NCBI RefSeq assembly: GCF_000282335.1
Contig: NZ_AKJM01000115.1
Location: forward strand, 1 to 64,000
DNA: 64,000 nt
Source: Pseudomonas sp. GM48
GTDB lineage: Bacteria > Pseudomonadota > Gammaproteobacteria > Pseudomonadales > Pseudomonadaceae
Direction of reading: 5' to 3'
Shown here: in pieces, positions 50,640-58,685 of the stretch
How the letters are laid out: every line of letters starts with the position of its first letter
How positions within the stretch are numbered: position 1 is the stretch's first letter
Made by a program: the position numbers and the translations under genes
Notes under the pieces: generated by a model
What the model was told of the DNA's origin: nothing
Seen by the model: the letters and a program-made list of their open reading frames with translations, nothing else
Database searches by the model: none

Positions 50640-51848
50640 ATGCAGCGGCTGTATCGGAAACGCATTGTTCTGGGCGTCGGCGGCGGTATCGCTGCCTACA
50701 AGAGCGCCGACCTGGTTCGCCGCCTGATCGATCAGGGCGCCGAAGTGCGCGTGGTCATGACCCGAGGCGGCGCAGAGTTCATCACCCCGCTGACCATGCA
50801 GGCCCTGTCCGGGCACCCGGTCCACCTGGACCTGCTGGACCCGGCGGCCGAAGCAGCCATGGGCCACATCGAGCTGGCCAAATGGGCCGATCTGGTGCTG
50901 ATAGCTCCCGGCACCGCGGACCTCATTGCCCGGCTGGCCCAAGGCATCGCCAATGATCTGCTGACCACGCTGGTATTGGCCACTGACGCCGTAGTCGCCG
51001 TTGCCCCGGCAATGAACCAGGCCATGTGGCGCGATCCGGCGACCCAGGCCAACCTGCAAACCCTCGAAAGCCGCGACATCAAGGTCTTCGGCCCGGCCTC
51101 CGGCAGCCAGGCCTGCGGCGACGTCGGCCTGGGGCGCATGCTCGAAGCCCTTGAACTGGCCCAATGCGCCGCCGACTGCTTCCAGCGCCAGGCCCTGACC
51201 GGCAAACACGTGCTGATCACCGCCGGTCCGACCCAGGAAAACATCGACCCGGTGCGCTACATCACTAACCACAGCTCCGGGAAAATGGGCTTTGCCCTGG
51301 CCGAAGCCGCCGTGGAAGCCGGTGCCCGCGTGACCCTGATCACCGGCCCGGTGCACCTGCCGACCCCGGATCGCGTCACCCGCATCGACGTCGTCAGCGC
51401 CCGCGACATGCTGGCCGCCTGCGAAGCAGCCATCCCTTGCGATCTGTTCATCGCCTCGGCAGCCGTTGCGGACTACCGCCCGGAAGTCGTAGCCCCACAG
51501 AAACTCAAGAAAGATCCTACGAACGGCGACGGCTTGTTGCTACAGATGGTGCGTAACCCGGACATCCTGGCCACCATCGCCACCCGCCCCGACCGCCCGT
51601 TCAGTGTCGGTTTCGCCGCCGAGACCGAACACCTGCTCGATTACGCTGCGCGCAAGTTGAAAGACAAGAACCTCGATTTGATCGTCGCCAACGACGTCGC
51701 CAACCCGAGTATTGGCTTCAACAGCGAAGAAAACGCCTGCAGCGTCATCGATCGTGAGCTTCACGCCACACTTTTCGCCCAGACCAGCAAGAGCAAGATT
51801 GCTCGCCAGCTGATCACTTTTATCGCCGAACGTCTGAACCAGGTTTAA
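50640..51848 (+). CDS. coaBC: Bifunctional phosphopantothenoylcysteine decarboxylase/synthetase
   Basis: 402 residues from MQRLYRKRIVLGVGGGIAAY; the longer frame from 50625 is not conserved. The N-terminal CoaC domain carries the flavin site and His base (HIELAKWADLVLIAPGTADL) and PAMN (VAVAPAMNQAMWRDP). The C-terminal CoaB domain begins GKHVLITAGPTQENIDPVRY and holds FIASAAVADYRP and KLKKDP. It makes 4'-phosphopantetheine from 4'-phosphopantothenate and cysteine, a step in CoA synthesis. First gene of coaBC-dut-algC-argB. Confidence 0.96.
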   Translation: MQRLYRKRIVLGVGGGIAAYKSADLVRRLIDQGAEVRVVMTRGGAEFITPLTMQALSGHPVHLDLLDPAAEAAMGHIELAKWADLVLIAPGTADLIARLAQGIANDLLTTLVLATDAVVAVAPAMNQAMWRDPATQANLQTLESRDIKVFGPASGSQACGDVGLGRMLEALELAQCAADCFQRQALTGKHVLITAGPTQENIDPVRYITNHSSGKMGFALAEAAVEAGARVTLITGPVHLPTPDRVTRIDVVSARDMLAACEAAIPCDLFIASAAVADYRPEVVAPQKLKKDPTNGDGLLLQMVRNPDILATIATRPDRPFSVGFAAETEHLLDYAARKLKDKNLDLIVANDVANPSIGFNSEENACSVIDRELHATLFAQTSKSKIARQLITFIAERLNQV

Positions 51849-51853
51849 TTTAC

Positions 51854-52309
51854 ATGCACGCTTTGCAAGCCAAGATCCTCGACCCCCGCATCGGTACCGA
51901 ATTCCCGCTGCCGCAATACGCCACACCGGGCTCCGCCGGCCTCGACCTGCGCGCCATGCTGGAGCAGGACACCGTGATCAAGCCGGGTGAAACCGTGCTG
52001 ATCCCTACCGGCCTGTCGGTCTATATCGGTGACCCGAACCTGGCGGCGCTGATTCTGCCGCGCTCGGGGATGGGCCATAAGCACGGCATCGTGCTGGGTA
52101 ACCTGGTGGGGCTGATCGACTCCGACTACCAGGGCCCGCTGATGGTCTCCTGCTGGAACCGTGGCCAGACCGAATTCACCATGCCGGTCGGTGAGCGCCT
52201 GGCGCAACTGGTGCTGGTGCCGGTGGTGCAGGCTCACTTCGAGATGGTTGAAGAGTTTGTTGAAACCGAGCGCGGCACTGGCGGTTTCGGCCATACCGGC
52301 ACTCGTTGA
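51854..52309 (+). CDS. dut: Deoxyuridine 5'-triphosphate nucleotidohydrolase
   Basis: 151 residues. The five trimeric dUTPase motifs are visible: TPGSAGLDLRA, PRSGMGHKHG, GLIDSDYQGPL, ERLAQLVLVPV and the C-terminal RGTGGFGHTGT. It hydrolyses dUTP to dUMP, keeping uracil out of DNA. It starts 5 bp after the coaBC stop. Confidence 0.97.
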   Translation: MHALQAKILDPRIGTEFPLPQYATPGSAGLDLRAMLEQDTVIKPGETVLIPTGLSVYIGDPNLAALILPRSGMGHKHGIVLGNLVGLIDSDYQGPLMVSCWNRGQTEFTMPVGERLAQLVLVPVVQAHFEMVEEFVETERGTGGFGHTGTR

Positions 52310-52321
52310 TAGAGATCCATC

Positions 52322-52351
52322 GTGGCGAGGGAGCTTGCTCCCTCGCCACAG
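52322..52351. repeat. Solitary family 2 REP palindrome
   Basis: GTGGCGAGGGAGC-TT-GCTCCCTCGCCAC is a nearly perfect 28-base palindrome 12 bp after dut. It has no T-run, so termination is uncertain. Confidence 0.8.
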
Positions 52352-52548
52352 AATTCAAATTGTCATCTGCAAGGTTTAGCTCCGAAAATCAAGGCATTGC
52401 CCGGCCAACCCCCTACCATCAGGGGTGTCATGGCCCTTTCATACCACGAACTCTCTGTGGAAAACGCCGTCATACCCTTCAGTTTGAACCTGTCGCCGAA
52501 TGAGTCGGCGGCCTGTCCAGCCACTTTCGAGATGGAGCATTTCCACAG

Positions 52549-53946
52549 ATGAACACCCCGGCCAAAATTGCACCCAAGTTCCCTGACAGCATCTTCCGCG
52601 CCTACGACATTCGCGGCACCGTCCCGGAGTTCCTGAACGCTGAAACCGCGTACTGGATCGGCCGCGCCGTCGGCTCCCAAAGCCTGGCCCAGGGCGAGCC
52701 AAACGTGTCCGTCGGTCGCGATGGCCGCTTGTCCGGTCCGGAGCTAGTCGCACAATTGATCAAAGGCATCGCCGACAGCGGCTGCCACGTCAGCGATGTC
52801 GGCCTGGTCCCGACGCCGGCGCTGTACTACGCCGCCAACGTGCTGGCCGGCAAATCCGGTGTGATGCTCACCGGCAGCCACAACCCATCGAACTACAACG
52901 GCTTCAAGATCGTCATTGCCGGCGACACCCTGGCCAACGAACAGATCCAGGCCCTGCACGACCGCCTCAAGACCAATAACCTGAGCAGCGGCCAGGGCAG
53001 CATCACCCAGGTCGAGATCCTCGACCGCTACACCACCGAAATCGTCCAGGACATCAAGCTGGCCCGTCGCCTGAAAGTGGTTGTGGACTGCGGCAACGGC
53101 GCGGCCGGCGTGATTGCCCCGCAACTGATCGAAGCGCTGAACTGCGAAGTCATCCCGCTGTTCTGTGAGGTCGACGGCAACTTCCCGAACCACCACCCGG
53201 ACCCGGGCAAGCCTGAAAACCTCGTCGACCTGATCGCCAAGGTCAAGGAAACCAACGCCGACATCGGCCTGGCCTTCGACGGCGACGGCGACCGCGTCGG
53301 CGTGGTGACCAACACCGGCAGCATCGTCTATCCGGACCGCCTGCTGATGCTGTTCGCCCGCGACGTCGTAGCGCGCAACCCGGGCGCCGAGATCATCTTC
53401 GACGTCAAATGCACCCGCCGCCTGATCCCGCTGATCAAGGAATACGGCGGCCGTTCGCTAATGTGGAAGACCGGTCACTCGTTGATCAAAAAGAAAATGA
53501 AACAATCCGGCGCCCTGCTGGCCGGCGAAATGAGCGGGCACATCTTCTTCAAGGAGCGCTGGTTCGGTTTCGACGACGGCATTTACAGCGCTGCGCGGTT
53601 GCTGGAAATCCTCAGCAAGGAAAAATCCTCGGCCGAAGAGCTGTTCGCGACCTTCCCGAACGATATTTCTACGCCGGAAATCAATATACATGTGACCGAA
53701 GAGAGCAAATTCAGCATCATTGATGCACTGCACGACGCACAATGGGGCGCAGGCGCCGACCTGACCACCATTGACGGCGTGCGAGTCGACTACGCCAAAG
53801 GCTGGGGCCTGGTACGCGCATCCAACACCACACCGGTGCTGGTGCTGCGTTTCGAGGCCGATGACGAGGCTGAATTGCAACGCATCAAGGACGTTTTCAA
53901 AGTCCAGTTGAAGCGCGTTGCACCTGATCTCCAACTACCGTTCTGA
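52549..53946 (+). CDS. algC: Phosphomannomutase/phosphoglucomutase AlgC
   Basis: 465 residues. The phosphoserine is S110 in MLTGSHNPSNYNGFK; metal loop DGDGDRVGVV; sugar loop GEMSGHIFF; phosphate loop near the C-terminus in RASNTTPVLVLRFEA. AlgC interconverts mannose and glucose 6- and 1-phosphates, feeding alginate, LPS, rhamnolipid, Psl and, in this strain, the nucleotide sugars needed by the glycan island. Promoter region 52352-52548; no AlgR-type box was found by eye. Confidence 0.96.
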   Translation: MNTPAKIAPKFPDSIFRAYDIRGTVPEFLNAETAYWIGRAVGSQSLAQGEPNVSVGRDGRLSGPELVAQLIKGIADSGCHVSDVGLVPTPALYYAANVLAGKSGVMLTGSHNPSNYNGFKIVIAGDTLANEQIQALHDRLKTNNLSSGQGSITQVEILDRYTTEIVQDIKLARRLKVVVDCGNGAAGVIAPQLIEALNCEVIPLFCEVDGNFPNHHPDPGKPENLVDLIAKVKETNADIGLAFDGDGDRVGVVTNTGSIVYPDRLLMLFARDVVARNPGAEIIFDVKCTRRLIPLIKEYGGRSLMWKTGHSLIKKKMKQSGALLAGEMSGHIFFKERWFGFDDGIYSAARLLEILSKEKSSAEELFATFPNDISTPEINIHVTEESKFSIIDALHDAQWGAGADLTTIDGVRVDYAKGWGLVRASNTTPVLVLRFEADDEAELQRIKDVFKVQLKRVAPDLQLPF

Positions 53947-53963
53947 TTCACCCGGAGCCCTGA

Positions 53964-54869
53964 ATGACCCTCGAACGCGAAGCCGCCGCCAACACCGCCA
54001 AGGTCCTGTCCGAAGCGTTGCCTTATATCCGCCGATACGTCGGCAAGACACTGGTGATCAAATACGGCGGCAACGCGATGGAAAGCGAGGAGCTGAAAAC
54101 CGGCTTCGCCCGCGACATCGTGCTGATGAAGGCCGTGGGCATCAACCCGGTGGTGGTTCACGGCGGCGGCCCGCAAATCGGTGACCTGCTCAAGCGCCTG
54201 TCGATCGAGAGTCATTTCGTCGACGGCATGCGCGTCACCGACGCCGCGACCATGGACGTGGTGGAAATGGTCCTCGGCGGCCAGGTCAACAAGGACATCG
54301 TCAACCTGATCAACCGCCACGGCGGCAGCGCCATCGGCCTGACCGGCAAAGACGCCGAGCTGATTCGTGCGAAGAAGCTCACCGTCACCCGTCAGACCCC
54401 GGAGATGACCACCCCGGAAATCATCGACATCGGCCATGTGGGCGAAGTGGTCGGGATCAACACCGATCTGCTGAACCTGCTGGTCAAGGGCGACTTCATT
54501 CCGGTGATCGCGCCAATCGGCGTCGGCGCCAACGGCGAGTCGTACAACATCAACGCTGACCTGGTGGCCGGTAAAGTCGCCGAAGCGTTGAAAGCCGAGA
54601 AGCTGATGCTGCTGACCAACATCGCCGGCCTGATGGACAAGTCGGGCAAGGTCCTGACCGGCCTGAGCACTGCGCAGGTCGACGAACTGATCGCCGACGG
54701 CACCATCTACGGCGGCATGCTGCCGAAGATCCGTTGCGCACTGGAAGCGGTCCAGGGTGGCGTGGGCAGCTCGTTGATCATCGATGGGCGCGTGCCGAAT
54801 GCGATCCTGCTGGAAATCTTCACCGATACCGGCGTGGGCACCTTGATCAGCAATCGCAAGCGTCCTTAA
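53964..54869 (+). CDS. argB: Acetylglutamate kinase
   Basis: 301 residues. AAK fold: KTLVIKYGGNAMESEELKTG (ATP and glutamate contacts), VVVHGGGPQIGDLLKRL, VTDAATMDVVEMVLGGQVNK, and the nucleotide site LTNIAGLMDKSGKVLTGLST. The N-terminal helix extension marks the arginine-inhibited hexameric form. Second step of arginine synthesis from glutamate. It lies 17 bp after algC, end of the operon, with a strong terminator. Confidence 0.97.
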   Translation: MTLEREAAANTAKVLSEALPYIRRYVGKTLVIKYGGNAMESEELKTGFARDIVLMKAVGINPVVVHGGGPQIGDLLKRLSIESHFVDGMRVTDAATMDVVEMVLGGQVNKDIVNLINRHGGSAIGLTGKDAELIRAKKLTVTRQTPEMTTPEIIDIGHVGEVVGINTDLLNLLVKGDFIPVIAPIGVGANGESYNINADLVAGKVAEALKAEKLMLLTNIAGLMDKSGKVLTGLSTAQVDELIADGTIYGGMLPKIRCALEAVQGGVGSSLIIDGRVPNAILLEIFTDTGVGTLISNRKRP

Positions 54870-54883
54870 GCGATAGCGCAAAC

Positions 54884-54924
54884 AAAAAAACCCCGCTCAG
54901 CCTGGCTGAGCGGGGTCTTTTTTT
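54884..54924 (+). terminator. Terminator after argB
   Basis: CCCCGCTCAGC-CTG-GCTGAGCGGGG with A7 before and T7 after. Confidence 0.93.
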
Positions 54925-54956
54925 GCCCACGTTCCCTGTGGGAAATTGCTTTTTAT

Positions 54957-55048
54957 GTGGCGAGGGAGCTTGCTCCCGCTGGGCTGCGTAGCAGACCCAA
55001 GATTTTGTGAGCGCTACGCACTCAAGCGGGAGCAAGCTCCCTCGCCAC
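54957..55048. repeat. REP pair, family 2
   Basis: GTGGCGAGGGAGCTTGCTCC and inverted CGGGAGCAAGCTCCCTCGCC, between the argB terminator and the pyrE stop. Confidence 0.85.
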
Positions 55049-55077
55049 AAAGGCCCGATCCCACAGGGGAAGTGCGG

Positions 55078-55722
55078 TCAGACGCCGAACTGGGCGCGAT
55101 AGGCTTCCACGGCTGGCAAATGCTGCTTGAGCTGCGGATCATCGGCGAGGAATTCCAGTACCTGATTCAGCGAAACGATGCTGATGACCGGGATGCCGAA
55201 GTCACGCTCGACTTCCTGGATCGCCGACAGCTCGCCGTTGCCACGTTCCTGACGGTTCAGGGCGATCAGCACGCCGGCCGCTTTGGCGCCGTCCTGGGAG
55301 GCGATGATCTGCATCACTTCCCGAATGGCTGTACCCGCGGTGATCACGTCGTCGATGATCAGCACTTCGCCGGTCAAAGGTGCGCCGACCAGGCTGCCGC
55401 CTTCGCCGTGGGCCTTGGCTTCCTTGCGGTTGAAGCACCACGGCAGGTCACGGTTGTGATGCTCAGCCAGCGCCACGGCGGTGGTCGCCGCCAACGGGAT
55501 GCCTTTGTAGGCCGGGCCAAACAACACGTCGAAGGGAATGCCGCTCTCGGCAATGGCGGCGGCGTAGAAACGACCCAGTTGCGCCAAGGCCGAACCTGAG
55601 TTGAACAGGCCAGCATTGAAGAAGTAAGGACTGGTGCGCCCGGACTTCAGGGTGAACTCACCGAAGCGCAAAACGCCGCGATCGATGGCAAAACGAATGA
55701 AATCGCGCTGATACGCTTGCAT
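55078..55722 (-). CDS. pyrE: Orotate phosphoribosyltransferase
   Basis: 214 residues from MQAYQRDFIRFAIDRGVLRF; the 7-residue upstream extension is not conserved. PRPP motif EVLIIDDVITAGTAIREVMQ; GPAYKGIPLAATTAVAL. Converts orotate to OMP in pyrimidine synthesis. Divergent from crc with only 82 bp between, a gene pair conserved in the genus. The 15 bp palindrome at 55768-55782 lies in this gap. Confidence 0.96.
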   Translation of the reverse strand: MQAYQRDFIRFAIDRGVLRFGEFTLKSGRTSPYFFNAGLFNSGSALAQLGRFYAAAIAESGIPFDVLFGPAYKGIPLAATTAVALAEHHNRDLPWCFNRKEAKAHGEGGSLVGAPLTGEVLIIDDVITAGTAIREVMQIIASQDGAKAAGVLIALNRQERGNGELSAIQEVERDFGIPVISIVSLNQVLEFLADDPQLKQHLPAVEAYRAQFGV

Positions 55723-55767
55723 GAAAAAAACCCCAAATACCACGGATTTAGCTAATTAGCTTGACGC

Positions 55768-55782
55768 CGTGTATCATACACG
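55768..55782. promoter_or_regulatory. 15-bp palindrome between pyrE and crc
   Basis: CGTGTAT-C-ATACACG is a perfect inverted repeat that could be a dimer-binding operator or overlap a -10 element (TATGAT on the minus strand for pyrE). It lies about 45 bp from the pyrE start and 23 bp from the crc ATG. Confidence 0.35.
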
Positions 55783-55804
55783 CACGCGATTTTTGGGGCC
55801 ATTT

Positions 55805-56584
55805 ATGCGGATCATCAGTGTGAACGTCAATGGTATTCAGGCTGCAGTCGAGCGTGGTTTGCTCAGTTGGTTGCAAGCACAGAATGCCGACGTCATCTGC
55901 CTGCAGGACACCCGCGCCTCCGCCTTTGAACTGGACGATCCAGCCTTCCAACTGGATGGATACTTCCTTTATGCCTGCGATGCCGAAGTCCCTGCCCAAG
56001 GTGGCGTGGCTTTGTATTCGCGGCTGCAACCGAAGGCTGTCATCAGCGGTCTCGGTTTCGAGACGGCCGACCGCTACGGGCGCTACCTGCAAGCCGATTT
56101 CGACAAGGTCAGCATCGCGACCTTGCTGCTCCCTTCGGGGCAGAACGGCGATGAAGACTTGAACCAGAAGTTCAAGCTAATGGACGACTTCGCCCGTTAT
56201 CTGGATAAACAGCGGCGCAAACGTCGCGAGTACATTTATTGTGGCTCGCTGTACGTGGCGCAACAGAAGCTGGATATCAAGAACTGGCGCGACAGCCAGC
56301 AATCTCCGGGCTTCCTGGCACCTGAACGTGCCTGGATGGACGAGATTGTCGGCAACATGGGTTATGTCGACGCCCTGCGTGAGGTCAGCCGTGAAGGCGA
56401 CCAGTACAGTTGGTGGCCGGATAACGAACAGGCGGAGATGCTCAACCTCGGTTGGCGCTTCGACTATCAGCTGCTGACCCCTGGCTTGCGCCGCTTCGTA
56501 CGCAGTGCGCGCCTGCCACGCCAGCCGCGGTTCTCGCAACACGCGCCGCTGATCGTGGACTACGACTGGACGCTGACCATCTAA
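55805..56584 (+). CDS. crc: Catabolite repression control protein Crc
   Basis: 259 residues from MRIISVNVNGIQAAVERGLL, the conserved length. It has the exonuclease III fold, but the active-site motif that reads LQETK in ExoIII is VICLQDTRASAF here, and the GDFN nucleophile-positioning site reads YCGSLYVAQQ. Crc has no nuclease activity; it helps Hfq hold target mRNAs containing A-rich sites and is titrated by CrcZ/CrcY. Position beside pyrE is typical of the genus. Confidence 0.96.
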   Translation: MRIISVNVNGIQAAVERGLLSWLQAQNADVICLQDTRASAFELDDPAFQLDGYFLYACDAEVPAQGGVALYSRLQPKAVISGLGFETADRYGRYLQADFDKVSIATLLLPSGQNGDEDLNQKFKLMDDFARYLDKQRRKRREYIYCGSLYVAQQKLDIKNWRDSQQSPGFLAPERAWMDEIVGNMGYVDALREVSREGDQYSWWPDNEQAEMLNLGWRFDYQLLTPGLRRFVRSARLPRQPRFSQHAPLIVDYDWTLTI

Positions 56585-56616
56585 GTGATTTTCACTGAGC
56601 GGTCTGATGGACAGCT

Positions 56617-56654
56617 AAAAAAATGCCCGTATCGCAAGATACGGGCATTTTTTA
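56617..56654 (+). terminator. Terminator of crc (bidirectional)
   Basis: ATGCCCGTATC-GCAA-GATACGGGCAT with A-runs before and T-runs after; it also separates the convergent gltS gene. Confidence 0.92.
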
Positions 56655-56689
56655 TTCGCTCTATTCAGCGGGGCCCAGCGGCCTGAACT

Positions 56690-57904
56690 TCAAACCGCGG
56701 CGAAAAACGGCAGTGCAAGGTACATCTTGATCACGATCACATTAATGATGTCGATGAAGAAAGCGCCCACCATTGGCACCACCAGGAACGCGATCTGCGA
56801 AGGCCCGTAGCGCTGAGTCACCGCTTGCATGTTAGCGATGGCAGTTGGCGTGGCACCCAGCCCAAACCCGCAGTGTCCCGCCGCCAGTACTGCCGCATCA
56901 TAATTACTGCCCATGACTCTGAACGTCACAAAAATCGCAAACAGTGCCATGACCAGCGTTTGCGTAGCCAGGATGATGAAGATCGGTAAAGCCAGCGCAG
57001 CCAGATCCCACAGTTTGAGTGACATCAGAGCAATCGCCAGAAACAGCGACAAGCTGACATTCCCCAGCACGGAGACTTCACGCTCAAATACCTGATACAC
57101 GCCAAGTGCTGAAAGCCCGTTTCGTAAAAGCACACCCACAAACAAGACACAAACGAACGTCGGCAACTCAAATGCGGTTTCATGGAGCAGACCATTCAGG
57201 AGGGAGCCCACCAGCAAGCTGACCGAGATAAGAGCGAGTGTCTCGATAAACGAAAATGGCGTGATTGAGCGCTCTTTGTTCGGCTGTTCAAAGCCCTTTG
57301 GCAACCGTGGTTTTTCCTGCTCGAGGCCGGGTGTCTGGACACGATTTATGAGCAAGCGAGCGACAGGACCACCAATCAAACCGCCCAGCACCAAACCAAA
57401 CGTCGCGGAGGCCATTGCCAGTTCAGAGGCAGAAGACAGACCGAACTTCTCGCTGAACATCGCCCCCCACGCAGCACCCGTACCGTGACCGCCTGCCAAC
57501 GTAATCGAGCCTGTCAGCAAGCCCATCAGGGGATCGAGACCCAACGCCGTTGCGAGTCCGATGCCCATCGCATTCTGAATAATTAGAAGTCCGATAACCG
57601 CCAGTAGAAAAACCCCCACTACGCGTCCGCCCCTCTTCAGGCTGGCGAAGTCTGCACTCAAGCCGATGGTGGCAAAAAACGCCAACATCAAGGGAGTTTG
57701 CAGCGAAGTATCAAAGCGGACTTCAATATCGAGGGACCTCAAAGCCAGAAGACCCAAGGCAACCACCAGGCCGCCCGCTACAGGTTCAGGGATATTATAA
57801 GTACGTAAAAAACCGACACGCGTGACAAGAGCGCGCCCCAGCAAAAGCACTAAAGAGGCGGCGACAAGTGTTCCATAAAAATCGAGCTGAAGCATTCTGG
57901 ACAT
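56690..57904 (-). CDS. gltS: Sodium/glutamate symporter GltS
   Basis: 404 residues with about ten membrane helices in two inverted halves. Glutamate/Na+ symporter motifs: GSITLAGGHGTGAAWGAMFS and its second-half counterpart LAAGHCGFGLGATPTAIANM, the two re-entrant loops that form the substrate site. It imports glutamate with sodium. GC content is lower than in crc and the DUF4870 gene, and I do not recall gltS at this place in P. aeruginosa; see the duplicated sequence at 58058. Confidence 0.92.
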   Translation of the reverse strand: MSRMLQLDFYGTLVAASLVLLLGRALVTRVGFLRTYNIPEPVAGGLVVALGLLALRSLDIEVRFDTSLQTPLMLAFFATIGLSADFASLKRGGRVVGVFLLAVIGLLIIQNAMGIGLATALGLDPLMGLLTGSITLAGGHGTGAAWGAMFSEKFGLSSASELAMASATFGLVLGGLIGGPVARLLINRVQTPGLEQEKPRLPKGFEQPNKERSITPFSFIETLALISVSLLVGSLLNGLLHETAFELPTFVCVLFVGVLLRNGLSALGVYQVFEREVSVLGNVSLSLFLAIALMSLKLWDLAALALPIFIILATQTLVMALFAIFVTFRVMGSNYDAAVLAAGHCGFGLGATPTAIANMQAVTQRYGPSQIAFLVVPMVGAFFIDIINVIVIKMYLALPFFAAV

Positions 57905-58288
57905 TCTTTCTTATATATTCAGGGGCGAACTTTTTACCTGGACACGCCTCTTGAACAGGTTGATCGGTCTCAACACTGGCTGGTATTAAATTCAGAGGCC
58001 GTCAATGGTCCGAATATATCGAAATATTTCTTGATGAATATTACTTGGGGCAACCTTATCAACCGCCAAGTCTCATTGCCAAGCATACAAGCCGCACCGG
58101 GCTTTGCAGTTTGTGTCTAAACGTGTAAGAAACATTATGTGCACGAATGAACTTCACTTGAGTAGCGAGTGACCAAGTACGCAGTAATAGAGATTAATCT
58201 GATTGCAAAAAAACAAATGCCCCGACATGTCGGGGCATTTATCCTGATTTGCGCTGAACTGCGCTTGAAACAGCATCAGTGTCTTGGC
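57905..58288. other. Intergenic region upstream of gltS
   Basis: 384 bases, AT-rich in part (57990-58050 with AATATTTC / GAATATT inverted halves that may hold the gltS promoter or operator). It contains a copy of the 3' end of the neighbouring DUF4870 gene at 58041-58071 and the DUF4870 terminator at 58215-58240. A short + strand frame 58141-58170 is not credible as a gene. Confidence 0.55.
58215..58240 (-). terminator. Terminator of the DUF4870 gene
   Basis: AATGCCCCGAC-AT-GTCGGGGCATT palindrome with A-rich left and T-rich right flanks. Confidence 0.88.
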
Positions 58289-58657
58289 TTACTTGATCAA
58301 CCGCCAAGTGAACGGATACCGATAAGGCTGCCCTTCATTGGCCTTCACCCCGGCAATGATCGTCAGCACCAGCGCACCGATCGCGATCAGACCGAACATG
58401 AAGAACCCGATGATCACCACCATCAGCAGGAAGGAGATGGCCGAGGCAATGGCAACGGTGATCTGAAAATTCAACGCTTCCTTGCCCTGGGCATCGATGA
58501 ACGGGTCCATCTCGCGCTTCATCTGCCAGAGAATCAGCGGCCCGATGATCGTGCCGAAGGGAATCCAGATTCCCAGCAAGGCGGACAAGTGGCAAAACAT
58601 GGCCCACTGACGAACCTCCTGGCTCGGCGTGGGCAGCGGTAGTTGCTCGTCACTCAT
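58289..58657 (-). CDS. DUF4870 membrane protein
   Basis: 122 residues with three or four membrane segments: RQWAMFCHLSALLGIWIPFG, FGTIIGPLILWQMKREMDPF, and two near the C-terminus (AIASAISFLLMVVIIGFFMF and LIAIGALVLTIIAGVKANEG). The sequence QGKEALNFQITVAI between the second and third is the DUF4870 signature. Function unknown. Orthologous, as I recall, to PA5333 between crc and rph. The coding end (TWRLIK) is the sequence partly duplicated at 58041-58071. Confidence 0.9.
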   Translation of the reverse strand: MSDEQLPLPTPSQEVRQWAMFCHLSALLGIWIPFGTIIGPLILWQMKREMDPFIDAQGKEALNFQITVAIASAISFLLMVVIIGFFMFGLIAIGALVLTIIAGVKANEGQPYRYPFTWRLIK

Positions 58658-58685
58658 GGTGTCCTCCTTGTCTGGAGCCGTCCGG

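Noticed and set aside
52352..52548. AlgR-binding sites upstream of algC
   Set aside because: The expected CCGTTCGTC-type box was not found in the 197 bases examined; only a short CCCCT/AGGGG inverted repeat is present.
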